Shown here: in pieces, positions 22,776 through 33,721 of the stretch | How the letters are laid out: each line of letters begins with the position of its first letter | Position numbering within the stretch: position 1 is the first letter of the stretch | Source of the DNA: Siphonodentalium dalli | Taxonomy: Eukaryota > Mollusca > Scaphopoda > Gadilida > Siphonodentaliidae | Assembly: GCA_032622095.1 (NCBI GenBank) | Contig: CP136061.1 | Coordinates: forward strand, 42,973,797 to 43,037,796 | DNA: 64,000 bases | Direction of reading: 5' to 3' | Translations under genes and position numbers: made by a program | The notes under the pieces: generated by a model | What the model was told of the DNA's origin: nothing | Database searches by the model: none | Seen by the model: only the letters and a program-made list of their open reading frames with translations

Positions 22776-23208
22776 CCAGTTAAAATTGTGAATTGGAACA
22801 TAAGTACTAGTAGAATGTCTGCTGAACAGTCTCTTTAACGACAATAACTTATGATGAATTTATCTTGGCCATTTTTGTCGCAAGCATCCATAGCAACTCA
22901 ACTCAAATGTTGAGTTATGTTCTGCATGAAACGGGAAAAAAAGAAGATAAAATAAAAAAGAGTATTCTCTGTATATGAGCTTTGGTAGCAAGTAAAGTGC
23001 AAGTGCACTCTGACCGACTTTAAAATCGCAGGTGCACAGATTCCCATGGTAATAAATATCTGTGCCATTTAAAAAAATTTAACAAAAAATGTAGGAATAA
23101 TGCAGTTTCCCATGGTACTAAATGTCTGAAAGTTTTGAAACAATTGACCAAAAATTATAGGAACAAAAGCTCAAAGTAATACCCCTGTATAATATATTAA
23201 AACATTTC
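22776..23208. other. Unassigned spacer
   Basis: AT-rich, with two loosely repeated blocks (TCCCATGGTA followed by AATATCTG or AATGTCTG near 23041 and 23106). No gene. Confidence 0.4.
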
Positions 23209-23611
23209 TTAAAGGTACTAAATCAAATAAAACTCCTCTCAATTACTATTTCAATGGCTTCGCTGGCTTCCGGGGTAAAACATATTTGATTCGAGTCGAG
23301 GAAGGCACCCATCAAAGCTCAGATTTATTAGATATCGATTTTAGAAATCTATTATTTTTCATTATCAGGAATACTTTCTGTCACAGAAGTTTCCTGAAAA
23401 AGCCGACTGACATACTCTCGATACTAAATTCCATTGAACAAAATGTTGCTATACAACAGATTTTGGGCAATTATATACGATAGTTCACAGTCGTTAGCAT
23501 TATTTTTGGATAATTATTTGATTCTGATAACTAAAGTGACCTTTGATAAAATTTTGTTGTTGTTGGAATCTGTTGCGATAGGGACCCTCTGATCGGATTG
23601 AGTACCTTTAA
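23209..23611. mobile_element. TTAA-target MITE family 1, copy D
   Basis: TTAA at both ends (23209-23212, 23608-23611), left AGGTACTAAATC, right GATTGAGTACCT. Internal blocks match copies A and C. About 400 bp, non-coding. Confidence 0.8.
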
Positions 23612-25895
23612 GTCAAAAAGGGGGGATAACTAAAAACAATTGGACAGACTTCATAATCACAGGTGCACAGGTTATCATTGTGGTTGCTGTCTGTGCCAAG
23701 TTTCATGGAAAATGATTAAAAATGACTGAGAAATACTCTGCACAAATTTGTGTCCATGGACAGAAGGAGGGCTAAGATGTTTCCAGTATAACCCCCCACA
23801 ACTTGCAGGGGGGGGGGTATAATAATAATTTTGGAGGGCATTAAATAATGTCCCGACAGTCAAGGACCACAAATAGGTCCAAGGGCTGTTAATAAAACAT
23901 AACGCTCATGCATGTTATTATTATTAATACAACTCCATCCTTGTGTGATCGGTGACACAGAATTCACTGGGCCGTGTGAGAACATTTGAAATTTGAACAT
24001 ACAAATTGCAAAATCCTATAGCATCTATTGAGTAGCCTCAAGGTTTTAGAAACATCAGACCTGATCTGTTGGTCTAACACAAATTATTCCACACTAATAG
24101 ATTGTTTGATAATCAATCTACAAAAAGATTTCAACCTATTGTTTCTTGTGAAATTTCCGACTATAAATGTACTAGTACATGTCTGGAATTCAACGATATT
24201 TAGAACAGTTGAAAATTTTGACCACGGTTGATGGACATAGGTTAATTGTAGCATTACCAGTCTCTGCCCCGGCTATAGGCTAATATGATATTCGCCGGAC
24301 ATTCGAAGGATATAGTTTACACGATACCCTTTTGCTGTATACATTGGTCTTTATATCCAGTGATTCTGTCAGGCTACTTTATGCAAGTCGAATTCCTGTT
24401 TTCACAGACCTGCGACTGACGCGTGCGACAACTGAGGTTGTGGCTGATGCAGTTAAACCCATTCGATTTAAATATGTGCTTAACTGCATCAGCCACAAAC
24501 CCAGTGATTTATATAATATATATGATTTGAAACGTTGTGCCTATATATAAAAACCCATCTACATGTAGCCTCATGCATCAGCCGCATGTCTGTAATAGCA
24601 GCTTTATACCGACATGGGTTGGCAGTCTATACATTTGTATTTATTGAATTTGTGTGCACCAGTCTCTGTCGAGACTAAGTCTGCATTAAGTACATGTGAC
24701 TATATTTATATACTGGTACGTATATACATCGTTCGTTCGAAGAGAGGTCCCTGTCGGTAATTGCCGCACAGCAAATGCTGCACATGACATGTTCACCTGA
24801 ATGGCGATCACCACCACCGGGCACTTGCAGTAAAAAGGGCAGTTCGTTCAAAGGGTACGAGGCCCCATGGCTACCAGTGGGCTTGCTATTGACAGTATTA
24901 TAAGTACTAGTAGAGGTGGGAATATTTATTCTTTCGAGGTTTCGACACAAGTTTCCAACAACTGTGGTCTGTAATAACTTGTTCGAGCTATAAAAGGTGC
25001 AAAAACTAATTTTGGCTTTTGATGACTTGTGCATATTCCATTAATTCGAAATTAGGTGTTGTTGGAAATTGGAAATTGGAAATGAAATAATATTATCTAC
25101 TTAGTGAGCTTTCAGACAACCACGATTCAATCATAAGTGGAAGGAATTTTCGTCGTAGGAAGTAACCGATTGTTAGACTGCGCATGCTCACGTCAAAATC
25201 ACAAGTCAAGAAATAATATCAAGCACCGTTTGATTTTAGATTCAAAATTGTGTCGTATCCACTTGTGACGTAATCGCAGTCGTGTATACATAAAAATATT
25301 GGCTGGAAAGATCGCAGGGTAGTCAATCACATGCTATACAAACAACATACTCAGCTTGACAAAACAAGTCTCCACTACTTAACCGTGGTGTGGTTAGCGT
25401 TGCCACCGCGGCCAAAATGCAAAACCTTCTACACCGATGCTCCACCTACTAACTACAGTTGGGCCGCAGTTAGGCTCCTGTGAATATTCGATATTCGATT
25501 CGAATTCGAGTCGAAATTGCCAACTCGAAATTTCGAATATACTTTGACGGAAACGTAAGCTGTTTACGGACAAGTACACATGTCGATCTTAGCTGTTTTT
25601 GTGGCATTTAATTCCAGAAAATTATGTATATATACACCTAATAATTCTTATTCTACATCGCGGATGTTCGCATGCTATTAAATATAATTATAGCCAGCAA
25701 TTAGCCACTATAGGACGACTAAATACGACGGGAATTATAGCTTTAAAATTGTAGCAAAAGCTCGGAGATTGCTGATGGACCGACGACGCGAGTAGCTATC
25801 GGTTGCTATGAGACTGAGCAACCGATCGCGTTATCCACCGTCTATCCGTCTCAGATTCCGCGTTATGTAATATCGTTGAGACTGTAAACAACACG
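23612..25895. other. Unassigned interior with a short hairpin and a dispersed repeat
   Basis: 24000-24180 resembles, diverged, the satellite unit at 47105-47770 (shared wording such as TTCAACCTATTGTT). A perfect 18-bp inverted repeat lies at 24439-24497. The minus-strand frame 24675-25034 has no recognised motif. Confidence 0.5.
24439..24497. repeat. Perfect 18-bp hairpin with 23-nt loop
   Basis: TGTGGCTGATGCAGTTAA at 24439-24456 pairs exactly with 24480-24497. It is isolated and not obviously the end of a larger element. Confidence 0.85.
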
Positions 25896-25899
25896 TGTT

Positions 25900-26366
25900 C
25901 CCGGTTTGATTCGAGTCGAGGAAGTCACCCGTCAAAGCTCAGATTTGTTAGATATCGATTTTAGAAATCTATTATTTTTCATTATCGGGAATACTTTCTG
26001 GCCCAGAACTCAGTCAAAATTGCATTATTATTACCACTTGATTTTAGAGTTATCCATCCTTGTCTGTTTGAATAGATTTTGGTGTACACATCCCGAGCAG
26101 ATTATGGCAGTTGAAGGCAATTATTAGTACTCATCTCGAGTAAATAACAAATTTCAAAAATGATTAGTGCTCATCTCGAGTAAATAACAAATTTCAAAAA
26201 TCAATATCTAATAACTATGAGCTTTGTTTGATGGGTTCCTCGACTCGAATCAAATATTTTTTACCCCCAAAGCCAAAGAAATAGTAATATAGGACCCTCT
26301 GATCGGATTGTTGTTGTTGGAATCTGTTGAGATGGGGACCCTCTGTTTGGATTGAGTACGTACTTT
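25900..26366. mobile_element. TTAA-target MITE family 1, copy E (rearranged)
   Basis: Starts inside the family at GATTCGAGTCGAGGAAGTCA, includes an inverted GACTCGAATC block near 26235 and a short direct duplication (AAATAACAAATTTCAAAAAT at two places 26140-26200), and ends GGATTGAGTACG. Confidence 0.65.
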
Positions 26367-26470
26367 AAACATGATAAAGCTTCAGGCAGTGCAGGGACTT
26401 ACACGTGTGATGAATGCAACATGGTGTATAAAACGCAAGCATCTGGGACAACTACCCATCTATGGAATCA
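26367..26470 (+). pseudogene. BED-type zinc-finger fragment
   Basis: An open segment encodes YFKHD, then CDEC, then GTTTHLWNHL: the aromatic start, C-x2-C and TTTHLWNH of BED fingers, which are common at the N-termini of hAT and related transposases. Nothing of a transposase follows. It directly abuts the right end of MITE copy E. A fragment of a DNA transposon is the likely source. Confidence 0.55.
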
Positions 26471-26884
26471 TCTACCCTGCGACTGTTGTTGCGTCTTCAA
26501 GTTTATAACAACGAGTGTTTCCGAATGCCGAATTGCAATTTTGCATGTACATGCAGACTATATACATTTTGCGTGATTTTAGTTCCGATAATCCGTTTAG
26601 TGGTAATATATTAATTGTTGTGATGGCAGCATGGACGTTTTAAATTTTTTTTTTTTCTCGACAAATATAAATCGAAGTTAATAGTATCTCAAACGACTGT
26701 TCATCGCCACATAAGTTGTGATGGAACTTCATGCATGTAGTTCATAGAACGTTTCACAAATCGTTAACAAAACATGCCTAATTGAGAAGCAACACACATA
26801 TATGATTCAATTCGATATTCGATTCTATATTCGATTAGATTTCGTGAATTCGATTCGATCAAAATATCCAATTCGCAGGACCCT
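26471..26884. other. Unassigned AT-rich sequence
   Basis: Includes a T run near 26645 and repeated GATTCGAT/ATTCGATT words at 26810-26870. No gene. Confidence 0.4.
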
Positions 26885-27175
26885 AGCCGCAGTGTACTTG
26901 CCATTCGGCCATGGTGTACATGTAGTTGCCACGGTGTACGTTCATTAAACTGAAAAAAGACGATATAAACTAGAAATATAACCATGTTGTACATGCCATT
27001 CGGCCCCATTGTAGTTGCCTTTCGGTCATGGTGCCTTGCCATTCGGCCGCAGTGTATATACTTGCCGTTCGGCCGTGGTGTACTTGCCGTTCGGCCACGG
27101 TTCACTTGCCGTTCAGCTGCAGTGCTCAACTGCTACAGTTACAAACTCTTCGACTCCGCGGCCGAACGGCAAATA
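26885..27175. repeat. Minisatellite of ~25 bp
   Basis: Tandem degenerate copies of a unit like ACTTGCCGTTCGGCCGTGGT; at least seven copies can be read. Repetitive frames on both strands derive from it. Confidence 0.8.
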
Positions 27176-28261
27176 CAACGTGGTGCCAATTGTTTTGTCT
27201 GAAAGTCCAGCGGGTTCGAGTACTAGTTCGATATCATCATGTACGACAACATGATGTCAACATCGCAATCATGATCTCATCGGGCCACGATTCCTCCACT
27301 TGCGTCAGTCAGCTGTCATATACGATTGTATCATGGTCGTCTGAATGTTCACTTATAGGCAGATATTAATAAATAATATAAATGCATTTTAACTATTTAT
27401 CACTCACTGTTCAGAACTCGACAGAACTTTCAGTGAAAGTTTCAGAATGCCTGTGGCTGTGTGTGCAGGTTGCCAGTGAACACACTTTACACAGTCAGTG
27501 AGTGACAGCCTGTTGGAGTTTTTTTCATTTAGAAAAATTAATATGTAAGCATACTTCACTTGTTGAGAACTGAGTATAATTTAAGGAATAATACTGCAGA
27601 AAGTGCAGTATACTTGTTATCGAACACGAAATTATGCGAATTTTTACGGCAGAAATAGAAAGGTCAAGGTTTCCGGTCGCAGGGAAAGGTAATTTCCGGA
27701 CACATTTGTTCGATACATTTACCGGATTCCGGCTTCCATACTAGACTAAATAACTTTTGAAATTTGGATATATAGTTATTAGTTCCAACTAGTATAATAT
27801 AACATTACCAATTGATGATGAGTCGAGTGTAAATTCCCGAATTAGCATTAGCCTACTGTTTCGTCGAATTTACCTTCAATCAACATTCTGTACGAAGTAT
27901 CTAATTACGTTCTTCGTATGTTTGCATAAATATTCTCACCTTTACTAAAAATATTCTTGTATAACGGCTCAAATTCAGTGATCTTGGTCCTTATTGGAGT
28001 CGAAACTGTGATCAACACCAACACACCAATATGGCTACCATGATACAACGCGTGCAGATGGAGTTTTATCAGTGCGCATGCCTGGCCAATACCGGTACTC
28101 GATACACATATATGTTCAAGTGTTTACACATATATGTGTAAATATAGAAAAACATACACAACATGTGTATACACATGTATACAATACTGTATAGATATTG
28201 GAGGTACACACCATGTGTCCAGTGCCAATGGCATTCTACCTACACAGTAGTTTGCAGAGAG
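27176..28261. other. Unassigned interior next to the right terminal repeat
   Basis: No gene. An imperfect TATATGTGTAAA-type palindromic run lies near 28105-28175. Confidence 0.4.
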
Positions 28262-28909
28262 TAGGCTATTGTCAGAGCAGGAATACGACTCTGAAAGCGA
28301 AGACGGTATCATGCCAAGCTGTGACGATTATGGTGTCGTGTTTGAGACCCAGCATGATGTACAAAGGCACATTAAAAATTGGTGTTCTGATAGGAAGAAA
28401 AGAGAAGCAAGTGAAGGAGCACCGGTGAATAATAAAAAAACAGAAAATTGACACAAAGAAAATAGATTCAATTCCGGACCAGGACAGACAAATATTAACA
28501 CTTCCGACTGAAAAAGAAAACGAATATTTCGAAGATGTGTGGTTACAGGCCCTAGATGACAATAAAGCAGAAGTAGATGAATTAGTTGAACGCTATATGA
28601 AGAAAGGGTTGACGGAAGAAGAGGCTGAAGAAAAATCAAATGTGAAGATATGGCCCGAATATGAGAGGCGTTTTTTAAACATATACGCTGCATTTATACA
28701 AAATTTACTCGAAGTTAGTGGTGGGAAAACACATGGATCGTGTGTATAAGATGCTAGATGATAGCTATGATATACTCCATGCCGTTCGGATTTCATTGAG
28801 GATATATAAACCCCTCCTGATGGAGTACATGAAGAATAACATTAAGGACAAAAACGATAAACATATAGACTCTGAGCAAGATGACGACGATGACAATATG
28901 GATAATTAA
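28262..28909 (+). pseudogene. C2HC zinc-finger/helical protein, right-arm copy
   Basis: Plus-strand duplicate of 16075-16690. It keeps the Glu codon that is a stop in the left copy, but the second finger Cys is Tyr here (CDDYGVVF), so zinc binding is probably lost. The frame stops at TGA after the finger. The rest reads in the next frame: IDTKKIDSIPDQDRQILTLP, then the helical DELVERYMKKGL and WPEYERRF parts. A 5-base-scale deletion near 28730 shifts the final MDRVYKMLDDSYD segment into a third frame ending in an acidic QDDDDDNMDN tail at 28909. The family function is unknown. Confidence 0.6.
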
Positions 28910-30092
28910 CTGAAATAAACCTGTTATTCTTGGTGTCGAATAAAGCAAATGTTGATACATTAGTTGTTTATTTGTTTGTGTTGGGTTCCATTTATTGTAT
29001 TTGGACATAAATATAGGGGTGTGGGTGGAGACATACCCCTATATCAATATTTGGGTGTGGTAATAGGGATTCTCGGTGAAGTAACCCCCCCACTCCCCCC
29101 TGAGGTGCCGGATAAATATTGAAGAGGTTTCTTTGTTGAACCAGCGAAAGAATTGCCAGACCGTATAGTGCATTAGTATATCCCTGTTATCAGATTTATT
29201 AGGCTTACAATAATCACTATTATAATAACTATAACTATAGAATTTGTGCGCGAGAAATTTCTCAGATATAGTCTATTGGAAGTCTTCAATAATGCTTTTA
29301 CTTCCGTGACAAAACACAAATACTTACGATTATATACCCGCGTATTAATATATACCTTGATCAAATACTGCGGATAACCTATATCCCTAGTACACACACC
29401 CTATTTTATTTCATATTACATTGATAGGCGATAAGCTCTCGGGTTAACGCGATGGATATATGGTTTATCGGAAACGCAGGCGATAAGCGGTAGGGTTAAC
29501 GCGCGGGATATATCGTTTAGATATACACGCATTGTTTAGTACCCGCGATAATGAGGCGCTATTATCGTGATAACATTCGCCCATATACACCCACGCGGCG
29601 TGACATATAACCCCACCCTGATAGCTCAGGATTAGGCACTTAGGGTTTAGGCAGTCAAACCAATACATATATTATGTACCACTGTGTATAGTACACGCGA
29701 TCTGGTTTATCGCTACCGCGCGCGACGCTGGCGAGTTATTCTCGTGATTAATATATACCTCTGTTAGCAGTCACCCGTGTACATATTTTCTTTCATATTA
29801 CATGAATATGCGATAAGCGGTAGGGTTAACGCGAGAGAGATTTCATTTAGACATACACGCATTGTTTAGTACCCGCAATAATTAGGCGCTATTCTCGTGA
29901 TAACCTTAGCCGACTTGTTGCGGGAATATTTTGTGTGTCCTTGACCTAGACATACCCGCGTTATTAAGGCGCTATTCTCGTGATAACCTTCACCCATATA
30001 CACACACGCGTTGTGACCTCTAAGCCCTGATGGCACAGGAACGGGAGCTGAGCAAAGTCAAGTCAAACCATCTACCCAAAAGGGTAGACAAT
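28262..30092. repeat. Right terminal inverted repeat (uninterrupted, 1.83 kb)
   Basis: Reverse complement of the left arm without its 1.8-kb insertion; the two arms match to within a few percent by eye. Inner edge near 28262 (AGGCTATTGTCAGAGCAGGA), outer edge near 30092. It holds a complete copy of the zinc-finger/helical gene, so that gene is duplicated at both ends of the element. Confidence 0.9.
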
Positions 30093-30690
30093 ACTACTTG
30101 TGCGTGTCGTGAATCGGAACACTCCGAAAACAGAATCGGAACGTATGGTAGGGTTACTTTTAAGGCAACATGTCATGCTAAAATCGCGTATTTTGATCAG
30201 CTGTATTTTTTAAGTAACGATGGGTTGTTTGTGGATACACGTAAGCAATTTGTTCTACAAAATATGATCTTTTTCCCCTCTAAATTCACATTTGTGCACC
30301 ATACTTTTCTTCTCTGTGTGCGGATTTTAGCGAGCAGCCCTTGTAATTTAGTTCAGCGTGATATATATGGAACTAACGATTAAGTAAGTGAAGAGTAGAA
30401 TACCTTAGAAACAGATCCTAACATTTGAATGTGTCATCCCATGAGTTGCTCCCAATTGGTAAACATGGTCGTGGAAAATCGAGCAAAACGTTCGGGGAAT
30501 CGGAACTTATACCGCTCGGAATAGGAATTTTTCTCGGGCGGAATGAGATTTCGAGGAGCATATCCTCCACAGTGTGTGAAACACTCTGATAGGTTGCTCG
30601 AATAAAAATGGAGAGCAATCTTGCTCAAATCTGTCATTTTTAAATAATAGTATATCCAAATTGACAACCACACCGTCATTCGTATATATT
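30093..30690. other. Flank of the 17-kb element with a dispersed repeat
   Basis: 30522-30575 matches 11330-11375 inverted. GAATCGGAAC recurs at 30111 and 30131. No gene. Confidence 0.4.
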
Positions 30691-31282
30691 ACTAGCAGGT
30701 GACCCGACTTCGTCCGGCCTTTGACCTTGAATTGATCATTTTGAAGGTCAATGTCTGGTCGGGGTAACGATTCAATTCTGCCTTTTTAATCATGAGAAAT
30801 GATGGTACCCGTCCCGTGATTGTACTCGTCCCTAAAAGAGGTACGTTTGTGAGTACCCGTTTCAAGGTGAAGATCACCTCGGGCGGAAAAACTTACCCGA
30901 TGAAAATCTACCCCGTTCCTTGGAACAGGTAAGTACGATGGCAGACATAAGACTCAGACAACACGCTGATGTCTGGATACAGACACACTCACGTCTGGCC
31001 CCAGACATAAGAATCACACTACACGCATACGCTCTTTATCAATGACACTGCGGATACGAACGCTCTTTAACTATCAACGCGATTAACGCCACAGTGCCAA
31101 GGACGGTCATTTTGGTGACTGGGGTGGAGAAGGGGTGATCGGAGCTTCTCCAAAACGGCGGTAAACACTGTCCGTGGTTTTTTAACCTTAGATTGGAAGT
31201 TTGAGCTCAATCGGTCTGGCAGTTTTCCCGGCCATAGCTAACAAACAAACAGACAGAAGTCCCAATATATATATTAGATTTA
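30691..31282. mobile_element. Putative retroposon fragment
   Basis: Starts ACTAGCAGGTGACCCGACTT and ends with AAACAAACAGACAGAAG and a TATATATATTAGAT tail. This arrangement is familiar from SINE/LINE tails in many invertebrate genomes. No protein coding seen. The class is not resolved. Confidence 0.4.
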
Positions 31283-31611
31283 AACGCAATGACTTTCGAT
31301 GGCGAAATCATTTATGTTAGTTTATCGCCGCTTGTTGCGTCCCGAATCGTGATGTAAATATTTCCAATTGAGCGTAGTTCAGACGTTTTTTTCTATGGAG
31401 TTGCATGGTCGATTTCTTCGAATTTGTCGGTGATATTTGTAGAATGCTATATTCCCCATGTTGGCATAGCGGCTGAGTACTTACTTATCATTTTCGCGCA
31501 CCCGAACAAGTCCTTAATATGTCTTTAATATGCGGGACGATGTGCAAGATGCGTGTCATTACGCCCCCAGTGTATACTAATCTAGAGATTCTAGATAGAG
31601 CTATGTAGAAG
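31283..31611. other. Unassigned sequence
   Basis: No gene or repeat recognised. Confidence 0.35.
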
Positions 31612-31900
31612 TTGTAGCAGGGCGCGAAGCGCCCAGGATGGTCGAACAGATCGAGATATCGTACCCTTCACCCTCAATTTGTTGTTTTGATGTGATCTTG
31701 CGTAACAAAAGCCCACAAAAAGTCTAACATGTCCGACCGTGGCAAATTGTTGATTGGATAGAGCCCACGAGCTTTAATAAGGGGTGGAGGGTACCCGAGG
31801 TGTCCCTGCTGATGTTGATGATGAAGTTGATGATGAAGCTTAGCGAGCCTGGAGTGGCGCGCTGAAACGAAGAACCGGGCCCCCGTTAAAAGCATGTATT
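31612..31900 (-). mobile_element. LINE-type 3' end fragment with terminal hairpin
   Basis: Read on the minus strand it ends GAAGGGTAC, GTTCGACCATCC, T, then a perfect 6-bp stem GGGCGC/GCGCCC with TTC loop (31620-31634), then TGCTACAAC. The same order ends the Jockey-like LINE at 3611-3668. The upstream 220 bp has an open frame (31895-31674) without a recognised motif. Probably a 5'-truncated retroposon of a related family. Confidence 0.5.
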
Positions 31901-32484
31901 AGTTTTGTTAGTTAGTTAAAAGTATGTATATGTATAAACGCAAGCAGGAAAACAATTGCTATGCAGATTGGGCCCGCCAATTGCACTGAGAGAGTTTGCA
32001 TTAGCTATGACATGTTGTTGCATGTTTTTTCGTTCCGCCCTACCTCACATGGCACGGGCGTATGTGAAAGCATATTTTGACAAGTTTTATATACAGTGTT
32101 ATTTTGACTGTAATAGCTGAAATAAATCTGAGCGACAATGAACAATAGAGGATATACATCTATATATATGAATAATATGCAGTCAATATTTTTTTTTTGG
32201 TTTATATGATTTTATTTTATTTTTTATTTTTTTTTAGTAAAATAATGTATGTACATATTGGATAATTACAATGTGTTCTTGATACGATAGAGTTATGGTT
32301 CGCTGGGCGTTTTATTCACAGATAATGGGTTGTTTTGGGACGCATTAAAAGCTGTAGTACGACCCCGAGGCCGGTAAAAGGTGTAGTTGGAATTTCAATT
32401 TCGTTTATTGTCGATTTTGGTTTGTGATAAGCTATGTCAATTACAAATAGAAGAAATGAAAAATATAATTTGTAAAATGCGTAT
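31901..32484. other. Unassigned AT-rich sequence
   Basis: Includes T-rich runs near 32190-32240. No gene. Confidence 0.35.
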
Positions 32485-32890
32485 GTCAATTGATACGTAT
32501 TTTGAAGAGTGTAGTCTGAGACAGCCGAGTCATCCACCAGTTCGTTAATTAGGTGCTGATCGGTGTGACAGTTTGCAGTAGGTCCCCTATTTGCGGAGGT
32601 AAATTTGCTAAGTTCCCGAATTCGCGGAGATCCCCTAAAATGGTCGAAATATGTTGATTTTAATGAGGGAACGGGTGCGTATATCTCAATTGATACACAT
32701 TTTAAAGAGGTTAGTCGAATACAGCCGAGTCAGCCACGGTTCGTTGATTGGTGCTGATCGGTGTGACAATTTGCAGTAGGTCCCTATTTGCGGAGATCCC
32801 CGAATTTGCGGAATCCCCTAAAATGGTCGAAATATGTTGATTTTAATGAGGGAACGGGTGCGTATATGTCAATTGATACGTATTTTAAAC
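32485..32890. repeat. Two direct copies of a ~190-bp unit
   Basis: Both copies contain GGTGCTGATCGGTGTGACA and AAAATGGTCGAAATATGTTG followed by ATTTTAATGAGGGAACGGGT. The first copy has small extra segments. Confidence 0.8.
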
Positions 32891-33721
32891 AAATAACGAC
32901 ACGATCATCAATATAGTGGTTTGTTCTATCAATCATATCATCATCATCATCATCATCATAATACGGAACCAGTCTTGCGACTTTTCGTCGCAATAACATT
33001 ATTTGCAATGTTTGTTAAATATAAATTATGTATCGTCATTCGATATTTACTTGTGAATCACTTGAACTTATTACTTGTCGTCGAAATCGTATTTTATCTA
33101 ATATAGGAATCACCCCCGTGTACGTGGTATCGCCAACACCGAGGGTATCGCCAAAACCGAGAATATGGGAAAGTCATTTTCACGTATATGATATGGGGAT
33201 ATGTTTGTTTCTCATCGTAAAACAGACAACGAACAACGCATGCACATGACCACACGAAGCAGAAGTATTTATCCACCCGCTGCATGTCAATCAGTTTTCC
33301 CAGATCAAACCATTTAATATTTTTTGGCGAATTTTTTCAATAGTGTTTTTGATTTTGCTCACTCAAATCTTCGAGAACATCCACCACTAGTATAGTTCCT
33401 GGACGTCCACGCTGCCAACACAAATGCCGGTATATAGTTGAATATGTCAATGAAGCATAGGATTGAACAGCATTTTAAAAATCAGTGTCGTTCTCAATAT
33501 ACGCGCGATATGGATGGACCACTGGTGGCCCAGGAAGATGTTAACGCCACAGATGAAGATGTTACCAAACGCCGAGCATCTGTGCAGTAAATATGCGTAT
33601 CATTTAAGGAGTTTTGATGAGTTTTCGAGTGTTTTATGTGTATTTGAGACTGATCAATTGGACTGCGAATGTCATCTGAAATATGAATCCATAACATATT
33701 CGAAATATTGTGTACAAACAT
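32891..33721. other. Unassigned sequence with a CAT microsatellite
   Basis: (CAT)n at about 32936-32956. The open frame running into the LINE from 33463 has no reverse-transcriptase character until about 33722. Confidence 0.4.

Larger units (their letters stand above)
13011..30092. mobile_element. Degraded Polinton/Maverick-like element, ~17.1 kb
   Basis: Two long inverted arms (13011-16685 and 28262-30092) face each other at the ends. Inside the left arm is a broken FtsK/HerA-type packaging ATPase gene, the hallmark gene used here for the assignment. Long terminal inverted repeats and a total size of 15-20 kb also fit Polintons. No protein-primed DNA polymerase, retroviral-type integrase, protease or capsid gene is visible; the core (17.8-28.2 kb) is filled by MITEs, a SINE and tandem repeats. 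The copy is therefore dead or was always non-autonomous. A 6-bp target duplication, usual for Polintons, is not evident at the chosen ends. Confidence 0.7.

Noticed and set aside
24675-25034. 119-codon minus-strand frame
   Set aside because: No domain, low-complexity N-terminus, no splice or start context; I cannot support it as a gene.
12994-30120. GAATCGGAAC at 12994 and 30111 as a target duplication of the 17-kb element
   Set aside because: The word recurs again at 30131 and in related form near 30495 and 11367, lies 7 and 18 bp away from the matched ends, and is 10 bp instead of the 6 bp usual for Polintons.
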